The notes under the pieces: generated by a model
What the model was told of the DNA's origin: nothing
The model's database searches: none
What the model saw: only the letters and a program-made list of their open reading frames with translations
Shown here: positions 16,481-24,585 of the stretch, one piece after another
Position numbering within the stretch: position 1 is the stretch's first letter
Layout of the letters: each line of letters begins with the position of its first letter
Translations under genes and position numbers: made by a program
Source of the DNA: Halobacillus halophilus
Lineage (GTDB): Bacteria; Bacillota; Bacilli; Bacillales; Halobacillaceae
DNA length: 64,000 bases
Assembly (NCBI RefSeq): GCF_020171985.1
Contig: NZ_JAIVAL010000004.1
Span: 1-64,000 of the forward strand
Reading direction: 5' to 3'

Positions 16481-19400
16481 CTATTTAAATCTTATTCCAT
16501 GAAACGGATGGTTTAACTGCTCATACGTCTCTTCTCCAAAAAATAGAACGGTCGGCTCTACTTGGGTTCGTTCTCCGGATCTTGCCGACCACTCCTGAAC
16601 CGATTCCAGCAGGAAAACTTCCTGGTTTATATATGCGCCCGACGTCTGTCTGGCATCCGGGTGGATCAGTGTGGCCTTCTCTTCCCGATCATCGGAACCG
16701 ATCTGAATAAAAGGAGTGTCGTCTAATTCATACTCTTCTACACCGGCGTAATACGTGTGAAACAAGCCGTTGTTCGGCTGAGAAGCATAGCAGGATTTCA
16801 AATCTTCCGCTGGTTTGAAAAAAGCTTCCAGGCTAAGGTTTTCACCAGCAAAGGTCCGGTTAGCTCCCTGGTGGATTTCTGCGTAAAAAACAGCAACCGG
16901 GACTTCTGGCAGCGTAAGAGCGTATTGATACAGGACGACCCCTTTCATCTCCTCATGTTCCGTGAAGGCTGTCTTCAGGCACATCCCCGTCCACTCATGA
17001 CCGTACTGATCTTGTTTCGATGCCGCTTCAATCGACGTTTGTTCCTTCAGCATCGAATAGGGACTAACGTTTTGCATCGCATAACGGATTCCGCCTCCCC
17101 ATGGGTTCCACCACGCTTTTGGCCCAGCTTTCGGATAGCAGTGGTGCAGCGCTTCTCTGCCTTTGTGCTTCACTGAATAAACTCCCGGGTAGTAAGAGGC
17201 TGAGGCTTGAAAGGCAATGTTTCCGTTATCAACCGTCCAAGTATCCTCCTCGTTTGAAACCTTTATTGGCTCTGTTCCTTTTACAACGTGAAGGGCGTGA
17301 AGATCAGCCTTCCTGCCTGGACTCCGGAACTGACCTGTCAGCGTTTTTAAGCCAGGGGTATAGTACGTTAGCGGATAGGTTACTTTCGTCGATTCCTCTG
17401 CTTTTCCTATTTCTTTTTCAAAAATATCCGCTTCGGAGTGAACGGTTAAACGGCCATGCAGATAGGAAGAAAGCATCGAACGAAAAGCGACGTCCACCTT
17501 TTCCCCCTTTTCTGAAGCGAAGCCATCGCTTTCTACTTCCAATTCATAGAGAGGGAGCTCTTTAAGGTTCTTCGTTTCGTTATAAGCTGCTAACTCGCGC
17601 CACTGTCGCCAGCCAGGTACGGTATTGATGCCGATTTGAATCGGTCCGAGCGATTGAAGCTTTCCTGGTTCGAGCGCCCCAACCGAATACATCACCCCAA
17701 ATCGCCAATCATCACGTATGCCGACAGCGTCTTCCTGCCAGGCCAGCCCTGCCGTATCCCCTGAAGCAGACGAAGTAAACAGCCATCTTTCAGATAGCTC
17801 CCCGCTATGAATGGTGTCAATAAACGGAATATCTGCTTCATTCCCAATTAACACTCCTTCTTTCATTGGGATCGCCATTCCTTTTAACGGGATAATAATC
17901 GGCTGAAGAAATGCAAGATTGCTCTTTTCTTCTAATCCATGGTTGATCAGTTCATGCGTGATCTCAACCAGACCATCGCCGTATATCTTATAGTAGGTGT
18001 TAAGAATAACGGAAGAAAAAACGCGTGGCTCCAGAGTGGTCTTCAGGACAAATGCTTCCTGAAGTTCTATATGTTCCACTGAAGTTGCAGCTGTTTTCGA
18101 CAATTCATCATTAAACGGTTTTCCAAGCTTCGGGGTCATAATGGTAAGCGGCTCTTCCTTCGCTCTTAAAGAACCAATCTTCACGGCATTATTTCTTTTT
18201 TCAATTCTGACATAGTAAGGACCATTGTAACCGTACCAACACTCTTCCGTCTCACCGCCAAATTTGGCCCCTGGTCCAGGGAAAGCAAGGGCAAGTCGTG
18301 TTTGGAAAGAGGAAGTCCTGCCGTCCTCACGCTGCACCTTGACTTCAACTTTTTCATCTAAAAATCCGTGCTTGCGAAGCTCACCAGAGAGCGGAATAGA
18401 CAGGCGTCCTTTCGCATCCACCTGCGCCTGCACCTGGGGTTCTTCCCATTGAATCATTTTGTTAATAGGAAGTTTCACCATCCAGGTGGAATCAGTATCC
18501 AGCTGGCTCTCCAAATCAAGGTACAAGGTCCCGTTATGAGGTACTCTCCAGTTCTTGTTCAACGAACGAAGGTGCAGTTTTCCTGGTTGAATAGGAAAAA
18601 CTCCCATTCGAAGAGGAAGAACCGATTGATTGATGGTAAGATCCGCTCCTATCACCGGGTGGGTTTTCCATGGATTCGGCTCCACTTCGGGCATCTCGAG
18701 CTGCACCGGAAACTCTCCGCTCCACTCATCCCGCACTTCAAACGTTTCCTCTATCTCATGCTTGACGACGGCTGAAGAACTGCCGGAAATTGAAACTTGA
18801 AAAGGCGTCTCTGTTTTATTAATGATCCGATAACTTGCGAAATAGGGTTCGTTTTCCAACAGTTTAAAATGGGGAAGATTCATTTCCACCGTCAGGTCCT
18901 GCGTCTCGATCCGCCTTATTCTTCTTCCCGTTCGTTCGAATTGAATGTGGACAAACTCGTCTCCCGCTTCCCATTTGTACTCAAATACCGTATGATCCTG
19001 AGTCTTAAAACCATCCGGCCTGATTTCGATGACCCGCTGACTCGTTGTGTACCAGTTATGCTTTTCGAAAAAGGGCCGCAGCCACTCGATTTGCAGGACC
19101 GTGGGCATGAAGTTCATTAAGTGGGTGGCATCGTCACGCTCTTCCCAGAAGAATCCACACTTTTTATATAGAGGTACAGCCTTCGTGTTTCCTGGCCAGG
19201 TAAACAAATCGAGTCTCGGCCAGCCTAATTCCACCGTCTTATCTAAAGCTGTGAGAAGGAGGCGTTTCCCAATTTTCAGTCCCTGATAGTCGGGATGAAC
19301 ATTGATAAGAGGGATATAAAGCGCCCCTTCGTCTTCCCGATATTCGGAAAGTCCACAATAACCGACTACCTCATCGCCTATAATCGCCAGGAAGAGGTGG

Positions 19401-19558
19401 AGGTTGGTCGACTTCGCTTCTGTATCGATAATGTCCTGCGCCGTTGAGACGGAATCATCTCCACCCCAGTTTTCACTGCTTTCATTCCACATCTTTGCAA
19501 CAGCTTGTGCGTACCCATCGTGATATTCGACGATTTTCACTTGCTCTAACGTTTTCAT
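16481..19558 (-). CDS. GNAT acetyltransferase fused to a large beta-rich carbohydrate-enzyme-like region
   Basis: 1025 aa. The first roughly 160 residues are a recognisable GNAT domain (LFLAIIGDEVVGYCGLSEY, then VHPDYQGLKIGKRLLLTAL, then VPLYKKCGFF). The following 850 residues are predicted beta-rich and carry no motif I can assign with certainty. Segments such as PGPGAKFGGETEECWYGYNG and GPKAWWNPWGGGIRYAMQN look like aromatic-rich sugar-binding surfaces of a glycoside-hydrolase or mutarotase-type beta sandwich. The ATG at 19558 has GGAGGT upstream. A downstream amidohydrolase is in the same unit. The overall function is unknown; the link of acetyl transfer to a possible glycan substrate is inference. 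Confidence 0.6.
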   Translation of the reverse strand: MKTLEQVKIVEYHDGYAQAVAKMWNESSENWGGDDSVSTAQDIIDTEAKSTNLHLFLAIIGDEVVGYCGLSEYREDEGALYIPLINVHPDYQGLKIGKRLLLTALDKTVELGWPRLDLFTWPGNTKAVPLYKKCGFFWEERDDATHLMNFMPTVLQIEWLRPFFEKHNWYTTSQRVIEIRPDGFKTQDHTVFEYKWEAGDEFVHIQFERTGRRIRRIETQDLTVEMNLPHFKLLENEPYFASYRIINKTETPFQVSISGSSSAVVKHEIEETFEVRDEWSGEFPVQLEMPEVEPNPWKTHPVIGADLTINQSVLPLRMGVFPIQPGKLHLRSLNKNWRVPHNGTLYLDLESQLDTDSTWMVKLPINKMIQWEEPQVQAQVDAKGRLSIPLSGELRKHGFLDEKVEVKVQREDGRTSSFQTRLALAFPGPGAKFGGETEECWYGYNGPYYVRIEKRNNAVKIGSLRAKEEPLTIMTPKLGKPFNDELSKTAATSVEHIELQEAFVLKTTLEPRVFSSVILNTYYKIYGDGLVEITHELINHGLEEKSNLAFLQPIIIPLKGMAIPMKEGVLIGNEADIPFIDTIHSGELSERWLFTSSASGDTAGLAWQEDAVGIRDDWRFGVMYSVGALEPGKLQSLGPIQIGINTVPGWRQWRELAAYNETKNLKELPLYELEVESDGFASEKGEKVDVAFRSMLSSYLHGRLTVHSEADIFEKEIGKAEESTKVTYPLTYYTPGLKTLTGQFRSPGRKADLHALHVVKGTEPIKVSNEEDTWTVDNGNIAFQASASYYPGVYSVKHKGREALHHCYPKAGPKAWWNPWGGGIRYAMQNVSPYSMLKEQTSIEAASKQDQYGHEWTGMCLKTAFTEHEEMKGVVLYQYALTLPEVPVAVFYAEIHQGANRTFAGENLSLEAFFKPAEDLKSCYASQPNNGLFHTYYAGVEEYELDDTPFIQIGSDDREEKATLIHPDARQTSGAYINQEVFLLESVQEWSARSGERTQVEPTVLFFGEETYEQLNHPFHGIRFK

Positions 19559-19581
19559 TCTTTTACCTCCATGATCCGTAT

Positions 19582-19638
19582 TCAGCCAGTCTGTTTCACC
19601 TTATCTGCACCTGTAATTCCTCTGACAATCCTGATCAT
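19582..19638 (-). CDS. Candidate 18-residue leader peptide ORF
   Basis: Short ORF (MIRIVRGITGADKVKQTG) ending 23 bases before the GNAT-fusion start. It has an excellent ribosome site (GGAGG at 19647-19651, eight-base spacing). Its position suggests a translated leader or a small conserved peptide; there is no other evidence. Confidence 0.4.
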   Translation of the reverse strand: MIRIVRGITGADKVKQTG

Positions 19639-19756
19639 TGTCACCGCCTCCTCTCTGCATATGTACTGGAAAAATTATTCATATTCATTCATAGTTTAAG
19701 GTGAGCGACATGCAAAGTAAAGAATATTCTGAACAGACTTTTATTATGCAGAAATT

Positions 19757-19786
19757 AAAAATCCCCTCACCATAAGTGATGAGGGG
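19757..19786 (-). terminator. Terminator-like hairpin
   Basis: Minus strand CCCCTCA/TGAGGGG stem followed by ATTTTT. There is no gene directly upstream on that strand: repeat copy D lies between it and chrA. It may stop read-through from chrA or from the repeat. Confidence 0.55.
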
Positions 19787-20028
19787 AAGTAAAACGCAAT
19801 GTTAATTTTTCCTGCTAACTTTCTTCCACAATAGGGCTGTTTACTGTAAGACTACTTTTCGAGATATAGGGTTAGTTTAAAAGTCCTGCGGGGGACAATT
19901 CCGCTTTCCGTGGGCATGTGCTGAGCCTCCTCAAGCTAAAGCTTTCCGGGGTTTCAGAGATCATGTTTATCCCGTTCTTACCTTTTTTTAGTCTTAATCA
20001 AATATCAGAACATAAACGACTTGTAGTG

Positions 20029-20178
20029 CTATCCAGCTCCAGCACCTAGCGGCTAGTGAGACTTCCCTCACTTCTGTACGATAAGGCAACATCGAATCGC
20101 TCCGCTCTTCGTGTTTTCTTTATCTCCGCCAGCTCAGTCCAGTCCATACGCCGCTGACCGAGGTGCTTCCGCTTTTAA
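20029..20178. repeat. Nested roughly 150-bp hairpin repeat
   Basis: Begins CCAGCTCCAGCACCTAGCGG and ends CCGAGGTGCTTCCGCTTTT. The ends AGCACCTAGCGGC and GCCGCTGACCGAGGTGCT are inverted, so the unit can fold as a long hairpin. It looks like a dispersed Bacillaceae intergenic repeat inserted in copy D. Confidence 0.5.
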
Positions 20179-20473
20179 CCTAGGAGTCTCCATCGTCCCC
20201 CTTCGGACCTTGCTGAAATGAGAGGCTCGAAACATTGGCAAAATTACTTGGATAGGAAATATAACAATCATGCCGTGAGTTCCTGTTTTCTCTAAGTTTT
20301 GATAGAAAAAGTCTGATACCACTGAATGTAGAAAGGATTAAGTCCCCACCTGCCTTTCTAAAGAAGGGGCCGTTCGCAGTATTATAGTTGGGATGGTGGG
20401 GAAATAGCGAGACTCCCGTGGGAGAAGAATCTAGATGAGACCCCACAAGGAGTGAAACGACTGAGGAGGCTCA

Positions 20474-20541
20474 TTTAAATGGAGGATCGTCTAAAGTCGC
20501 CACGTCCTGTGGCAACGTCGATCGACCATACGTCGTGTAGG
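20474..20541. repeat. Nested roughly 65-bp insert shared with copy F in inverse orientation
   Basis: Contains GTCGCCACGTCCTGTGGCAA then CGTCGATCGACC. The reverse complement closely matches 53671-53741, and it sits at the same internal site of the GC-rich module as the insert in copy F. Confidence 0.55.
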
Positions 20542-20554
20542 GCCACAGGAAAGT

Positions 20555-20680
20555 GTTCAAATGTGAATCACCCCGGTAGACACGACTAGCATAAGCCGAG
20601 CATCAAAAGGCCGGTGATCTTTCCGGCCGGTGATGAACGGCTTATGTATCGAGTGTCTGGGTGATAGAACAAGACGAGTT
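20555..20680. repeat. Nested long imperfect inverted repeat
   Basis: The arms around 20561-20608 and 20624-20668 are complementary over most of their length (ATCACCC/GGGTGAT, AGACAC/GTGTCT, CATAAGCCG/CGGCTTATG, GGCCGG/CCGGCC). They form a roughly 100-nt hairpin inserted between AGGAAAG and CGAGTTATTT of the module. Confidence 0.6.
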
Positions 20681-20790
20681 ATTTCCCCACTAGCCATTAT
20701 CCTCATTTTCGTAACGAATCCATTTATCTCGAAACTGTGTCTTCGAGTATTGGAAGCTCTTCTGGAAAACTCGAAATGAAGATCTAATTT

Positions 20791-21990
20791 TTAGAAACCT
20801 AATAGATTAAGGAGATAGCCTCCGATGACACCGAGTATAACAATCAGCCAGGCCGGGACTTTCCAGATATTCAGTAAAGCAAATAATATAGTCCCTAAGG
20901 CAAAATCTGCTCCATCAAAAATGGAACTCTTAACGACAGGATCATAAAATGCGGCTAATAGAATTCCAACGACGCTTGCATTCACTCCCATCAGGATCCC
21001 CTGGAAAGAAGCACGCTTGCGCAATTCACTTAGGAAAGGCAAAGCGCCAATAATAAGCAGAAAAGAAGGAAGGAAAATCCCTATGGTAGCAACCACTGCC
21101 CCTGCAACTCCTTCCAACATCGTTCCGAGATAGCTTGAAAACGTAAACAGGGGTCCTGGAACGGCCTGCGCCATACCATAACCAGCCAGGAACTCATCAG
21201 GCGACAGCAGCCCCTGCGGTACCAGCTCTCTCTCAATCATAGGTAACACTACATGGCCTCCTCCAAAAACTAAGGAGCCTACGCGGAAGAAAATATCAAA
21301 AATATGGAGCAAAGAGTTATTTACTACGCTCGTTATGATCGGCAGTGAAACTAACGAAATTCCTAAAATGGTTAAAGAAAGGATTCCAGTTTTTTTAGAT
21401 ATGGTAACAGCGATAGGTTCAATATTTGATTCTGCTTTATCTTTAAACCAGGAAAGTCCAAGCAGGCCAGCAGCTACGATAATGACGATCTGTATCCAGG
21501 CGGAAGGATACAGCAGCATAACTAATGCAGCCACAACCGCAATAGCCTTTGTGCTTTTGTCCGGTGTCAGTTTCTGACCCAGTCCGATGAGGGCATGCAG
21601 GACAACGGCTGCCGCCACCACTTTTAAGCTATGAATGAAACCAGCATCAGCCAGGGAGAAATTTTGATAAAGTAAAGCGAACACGACAAGTATAATAACG
21701 GAAGGAAGAGTGAAGCCAATAAAGGATATAATCCCTCCCAGTATTCCCCCGCGTAAGATTCCAATCGATATGCCGACCTGACTGCTTGCTGGGCCGGGCA
21801 GGAATTGGCATAGCGCAATGAGATCCGCATAGGTTTTGTCCGTCAACCATTTTCGCCGGTCGATGTATTCATCTTTAAAGTAAGCCAGGTGGGCGACAGG
21901 CCCTCCAAATGAGGTTAAACCCAGTTTCGTAGATGCAAATAGGATTTCTAATAGGATTTGTAGAGTGGTTTTATTCTGTTTTTGGTTCAA
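20791..21990 (-). CDS. chrA: Chromate transporter ChrA
   Basis: Inner-membrane chromate efflux protein of the long CHR type (about 400 aa, two homologous halves). Each half carries the family signature: SFGGPVAHLAYF with LCQFLPGPASSQ in the first, and VFGGGHVVLPMIE with GYGMAQAVPGPLFTFSSYLG in the second. TTG 21990 is preferred as start because GAGGTG lies six bases upstream; GTG 21999 in the same frame overlaps that site. The padR-type regulator ends 15 bp upstream, so the two form an operon likely induced by the anion or by sulfate-like stress. Confidence 0.9.
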   Translation of the reverse strand: MNQKQNKTTLQILLEILFASTKLGLTSFGGPVAHLAYFKDEYIDRRKWLTDKTYADLIALCQFLPGPASSQVGISIGILRGGILGGIISFIGFTLPSVIILVVFALLYQNFSLADAGFIHSLKVVAAAVVLHALIGLGQKLTPDKSTKAIAVVAALVMLLYPSAWIQIVIIVAAGLLGLSWFKDKAESNIEPIAVTISKKTGILSLTILGISLVSLPIITSVVNNSLLHIFDIFFRVGSLVFGGGHVVLPMIERELVPQGLLSPDEFLAGYGMAQAVPGPLFTFSSYLGTMLEGVAGAVVATIGIFLPSFLLIIGALPFLSELRKRASFQGILMGVNASVVGILLAAFYDPVVKSSIFDGADFALGTILFALLNIWKVPAWLIVILGVIGGYLLNLLGF

Positions 21991-22005
21991 TTTATTCACC
22001 TCATG

Positions 22006-22311
22006 TCATTTAATTTCTTTAAAGAGTTCATAAGCTTTAGCCCGGGCTTCCTGCAGGACCTCGTCACCCTTGTCTGTAATGCGGTAATACTTGCGTATCT
22101 TGCCATTCACATTAACATCTTCTCTATCTAGAAGCTGGTCGCTTTCCATATTGTGAAGGATGGGATATAAGGTGCCGGCACTGATCTCGTAACCATGCTC
22201 ATGCAGCTCCTCAAGCATCCAGGATCCGTAAATAGCTTCTTCTTTGGCATGATGCAAAATATGAATTTGTATAAAACCCAGGAATAGTTTCCTTACTACT
22301 TTATTATCCAA
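22006..22311 (-). CDS. PadR-family transcriptional regulator
   Basis: 101-aa winged-helix repressor. The start is TTG 22311 with AAGGAGG eight bases upstream; longer readings to 22353 place that site inside the coding region. PadR signatures are FIQIHILHHAKEEAIYGSWM, ISAGTLYPILHNMESDQLL (recognition helix) and KYYRITDKG (wing), followed by a short dimerisation helix. It is cotranscribed with chrA. The promoter upstream overlaps an inverted repeat, so autoregulation and control of chrA are likely. Confidence 0.85.
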   Translation of the reverse strand: MDNKVVRKLFLGFIQIHILHHAKEEAIYGSWMLEELHEHGYEISAGTLYPILHNMESDQLLDREDVNVNGKIRKYYRITDKGDEVLQEARAKAYELFKEIK

Positions 22312-22340
22312 ATACGGTTCCTCCTTATTAAGCTTTTCAA

Positions 22341-22399
22341 TATCGAAAACCAATATTGACTTTCGATAAGATTATATACGAAACCATTTGATTGAACAA
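22341..22399 (-). promoter_or_regulatory. padR-chrA promoter with inverted-repeat operator
   Basis: Minus strand -35 TTGTTC (22394-22399), 17-bp spacer, -10 TATAAT (22371-22376). Overlapping the expected start site is TATCGAAA at 22341 paired with TTTCGATA ending 22368, an 8-bp inverted repeat with a 12-bp spacer. It is a good PadR operator candidate. Confidence 0.6.
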
Positions 22400-22593
22400 T
22401 ACTTCCTAAAATAATTTACATGATCTTAATAAACCTTGAGAAATGCAGAAAATAATTTCATTCCTGCATCCTATGCATCCCGCTTCCCTCACGCTTGTCC
22501 ATCATGCTATTATTCAGACATTGCCAGGCATCGGAAATAGGCTGAGGAGTTTCCGAAGATACTTCTCTCATTAGAAGAGAGAATAATATAGCC

Positions 22594-22631
22594 AAAAAGC
22601 CCCGATTCCATTTAGAGGAACCGGGGCTTTC
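22594..22631 (-). terminator. Rho-independent terminator of tagO
   Basis: AAAGCCCCG/CGGGGCTTT stem, minus strand, followed by TTTTT. The remaining gap upstream (22400-22593) holds no other recognised feature. Confidence 0.85.
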
Positions 22632-22636
22632 TGGCT

Positions 22637-23737
22637 TTAGGCTTCTTCACGTTCTTTATCTTTGTCTTTATCCTTCTTATCATTTTTAGAAAAGAAATCA
22701 ATTACCGGGCGCTTTCCTCGATATACCACTCCTGTCATTTCTGCAAATAAGTGAAGCAGGAACAAGAGTACAAACGTAATGATCAGCGAAATTCCAATCG
22801 ACGTAAGAGAGAATAAAATGGCCAGTAAGCCGAACAGGGCACTGAATCCATAAATAATTAACACCGTCGCGCGGTGGCTGAAGCCGGCTGCCAGGATTTG
22901 ATAATGAATATGCTTATTGTCCGGCATCATGATTTTCTGCTTATTAATCACACGTCTCATGATGGAGAATAGTGTATCAAACACAGGAATCGCAAGAACA
23001 ATAATTGGGATGACAAAACTGAATAAGGTCACGTTTTTAAAGAGTCCTACCATAGAAATAACCGCCATGGAATACCCGAGAAACAGAGAGCCGGTATCTC
23101 CCATATAAATCTTGGCAGGATAAAAATTGTGGAAAAGGAAACCGATGTTACTTCCGATTAGCACGATACATAAATACACGATGGTAATCTGGGGCTCAAT
23201 CGCCAGCGCCATCACAGCAATACTAATCAGGGAAATGGTCGATACACCGGTGGCAAGGCCGTCCAGTCCATCGATCAGGTTGATGGCATTGGTAATTCCA
23301 ATAATCCAGAAAAATGTGAATAGAATACTGATCGGTTCATTTAAAGAGATCATTCCTAAGAAAGGAACGCTTAGAATATCAACTTTTAACCCCGATAGAA
23401 TCAATATACCGGCAGCGGAAACTTGTCCGGCCAGTTTGAAAATCGGGCGGATTTGATAGCGGTCATCGAGAAGACCGGTTAAGACAATAATCGTCGCGCC
23501 GATACTGATCGAAAGAAAATAAGGGGTATCCGGTCTGATATACAGCATCCCCGCTACTACACCGCCAAAGATGGCCAGACCACCCATGCGCGGGGTAATT
23601 TCTGTATGGATCTTCCTCAGTTCAGGGTAATCCATCATTTTCCACTTTACGGCCAGTTTCATAACAGGAAATACGAGCAGGTAGCTCACTGCCATGGACA
23701 GGCCGATCGCTATTATCAAATCAATATATATATTCAT
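22637..23737 (-). CDS. tagO: Undecaprenyl-phosphate GlcNAc-1-phosphate transferase
   Basis: Polytopic membrane enzyme (about 366 aa, 10-11 segments) of the MraY/WecA/TagO family. It transfers GlcNAc-1-P to undecaprenyl phosphate, the first step for wall teichoic acid and other lipid-linked polymers. Diagnostic motifs are RKIHTEITPRMGGLAIF, LTGLLDDR, NAINLIDGLDGLA, GDTGSLFLGY and the cytoplasmic His loop DNKHIHYQ. The start is ATG 23737 with GTGAGG upstream; GTG 23749 in frame overlaps that site. The C-terminus is a highly charged Lys/Asp tail. It would supply the acceptor for TagA at 0.6 kb. Confidence 0.9.
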   Translation of the reverse strand: MNIYIDLIIAIGLSMAVSYLLVFPVMKLAVKWKMMDYPELRKIHTEITPRMGGLAIFGGVVAGMLYIRPDTPYFLSISIGATIIVLTGLLDDRYQIRPIFKLAGQVSAAGILILSGLKVDILSVPFLGMISLNEPISILFTFFWIIGITNAINLIDGLDGLATGVSTISLISIAVMALAIEPQITIVYLCIVLIGSNIGFLFHNFYPAKIYMGDTGSLFLGYSMAVISMVGLFKNVTLFSFVIPIIVLAIPVFDTLFSIMRRVINKQKIMMPDNKHIHYQILAAGFSHRATVLIIYGFSALFGLLAILFSLTSIGISLIITFVLLFLLHLFAEMTGVVYRGKRPVIDFFSKNDKKDKDKDKEREEA

Positions 23738-23783
23738 AGAAATCCTCACTTGTGTTTAGTAAATTCAAGGTTGCATCGTTCAC

Positions 23784-23792
23784 ATTATACCA
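23784..23792 (-). promoter_or_regulatory. Extended -10 promoter of tagO
   Basis: TGG-TATAAT on the minus strand (-10 hexamer 23784-23789), 47 bases before the tagO start. No clear -35, as is common with an extended -10. Confidence 0.4.
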
Positions 23793-23888
23793 TAGGTTGA
23801 CAAATAATCTGTCGGACTTTGGCTTCAGATTTTTACAGGTGCTTCACTTTCATAATATCTCTTTAAGTCGCTGTATGGATTCTTACAG

Positions 23889-24038
23889 ATAATCTCCCGA
23901 TACTGGAAGACTAGATTTTAAGATAAATTGGCTCCGTTACTCTATGTGGAAGAGAGCTGGCAGGGAAATCCCTCGCTTTTCTGGAGCCCCTTTCAAAGAC
24001 CATATCTCAAAACTGAGTCTTCCACAACCAGGCCTGAT
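23889..24038. repeat. MITE-like dispersed repeat, copy G (internally deleted, about 150 bp)
   Basis: Both terminal inverted repeats survive (left CTCCCGATACTGGAAGACTA; right ATATCTCAAAACTGAGTC then TTCCACAACCAGGCC), but the paired modules are reduced to a short remnant. It is a solo or deletion derivative of the family. Confidence 0.6.
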
Positions 24039-24093
24039 CGTTTCATATGAAAGAGCAAAACTACCTTTAATAGAACCAATTAAAAAACCGTCC

Positions 24094-24118
24094 CTTAAGA
24101 TAGTTGAAGGACGATTTT
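24094..24118 (-). terminator. Terminator-like hairpin
   Basis: CGTCC...GGACG stem with A/T runs on both sides (AAAAAACC and ATTTTTA), just after the small ORF at 24137. Confidence 0.5.
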
Positions 24119-24136
24119 TATATCAATATATTTTAA

Positions 24137-24247
24137 TTATCTTTGAAGCTGCTGGATTAACTGTTCAATAACGTCCTGAGAAGAGAGGACTTCCGAAGTT
24201 TCGGAGCGCTGAATGATATCCTGCAGCACCTCTTTTAAATTTTCCAT
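24137..24247 (-). CDS. Small acidic helical protein, unknown
   Basis: 36 codons starting MENLKEVLQDIIQRSETSEV, wholly amphipathic, with AAGGTGG seven bases before ATG 24247 and a terminator just after the stop. The C-terminal SSQDVIEQLIQQLQR loosely recalls the S-Q-x-L-D-x-L-I motif of Spo0E-type phosphatases but does not match its spacing, so no function is assigned. It lies in a block of Sin-type regulators. Confidence 0.45.
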   Translation of the reverse strand: MENLKEVLQDIIQRSETSEVLSSQDVIEQLIQQLQR

Positions 24248-24541
24248 TCGTCCCACCTTTTCTATCGTTTAGTATCTTACTATTCTTTTTACTTAAACCT
24301 TCGTTGGAAAACATCTTTTTCTGAGGGGGCGTGGCCGCTGACCGACAAATTATAAAGACTTTCTCCCTTTAGTTGCATCATTTTCAATTTTTCAACAAAT
24401 AATGTATGCATTCTTCCAATCTATCATATTATCATATAGCAATATTCGTCATTTGAATAGTGTTTTTCTTCAAAAATATTCTTAAAATTAATAATAGTAT
24501 ATGAATATCCATTCAATTCGTGAGGTTATGTTGTCAAATTA
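24248..24541. other. AT-rich intergenic region
   Basis: No coding sequence, repeat or convincing promoter was recognised in this roughly 290-bp stretch. Confidence 0.5.
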
Positions 24542-24585
24542 TGACAGAAGCCTATTTTCTTCAATAAGAAAATAGGCTTCTGTCA
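24542..24585 (-). terminator. Perfect 20-bp hairpin at the end of the Sin-linked gene
   Basis: TGACAGAAGCCTATTTTCTT and its exact complement with a 4-nt loop. It overlaps the stop codon of the 24583 gene. The following T tract is poor (TCATAATTT), so it may act as an RNA-stabilising hairpin as well as a terminator. Confidence 0.6.

Larger units (their letters stand above)
19832..20765. repeat. MITE-like dispersed repeat, copy D, enlarged by nested insertions
   Basis: About 934 bp. The left end (TTACTGTAAGACTACTTTTC, GAGATAT) and right end (TTATCTCGAAACTGTGTC, TTCGAGTATTGGAAGC) plus both inverted GC-rich modules match copies B, C and E. The left module is split by a sequence ending in the 20029-20178 hairpin repeat, and the right module is split by two further insertions (20474-20541 and 20555-20680). 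It fills the gap between the GNAT-fusion promoter region and chrA. Confidence 0.7.

Noticed and set aside
20134-20446. Open frames between the GNAT fusion and chrA
   Set aside because: They cross the joints of nested repeats in copy D and show no protein-like features.
24137-24247. Assignment of the 36-residue ORF as a Spo0E-family phosphatase
   Set aside because: The S-Q-x-L-D-x-L-I signature is off by one residue and the first helix is missing; only a loose resemblance.
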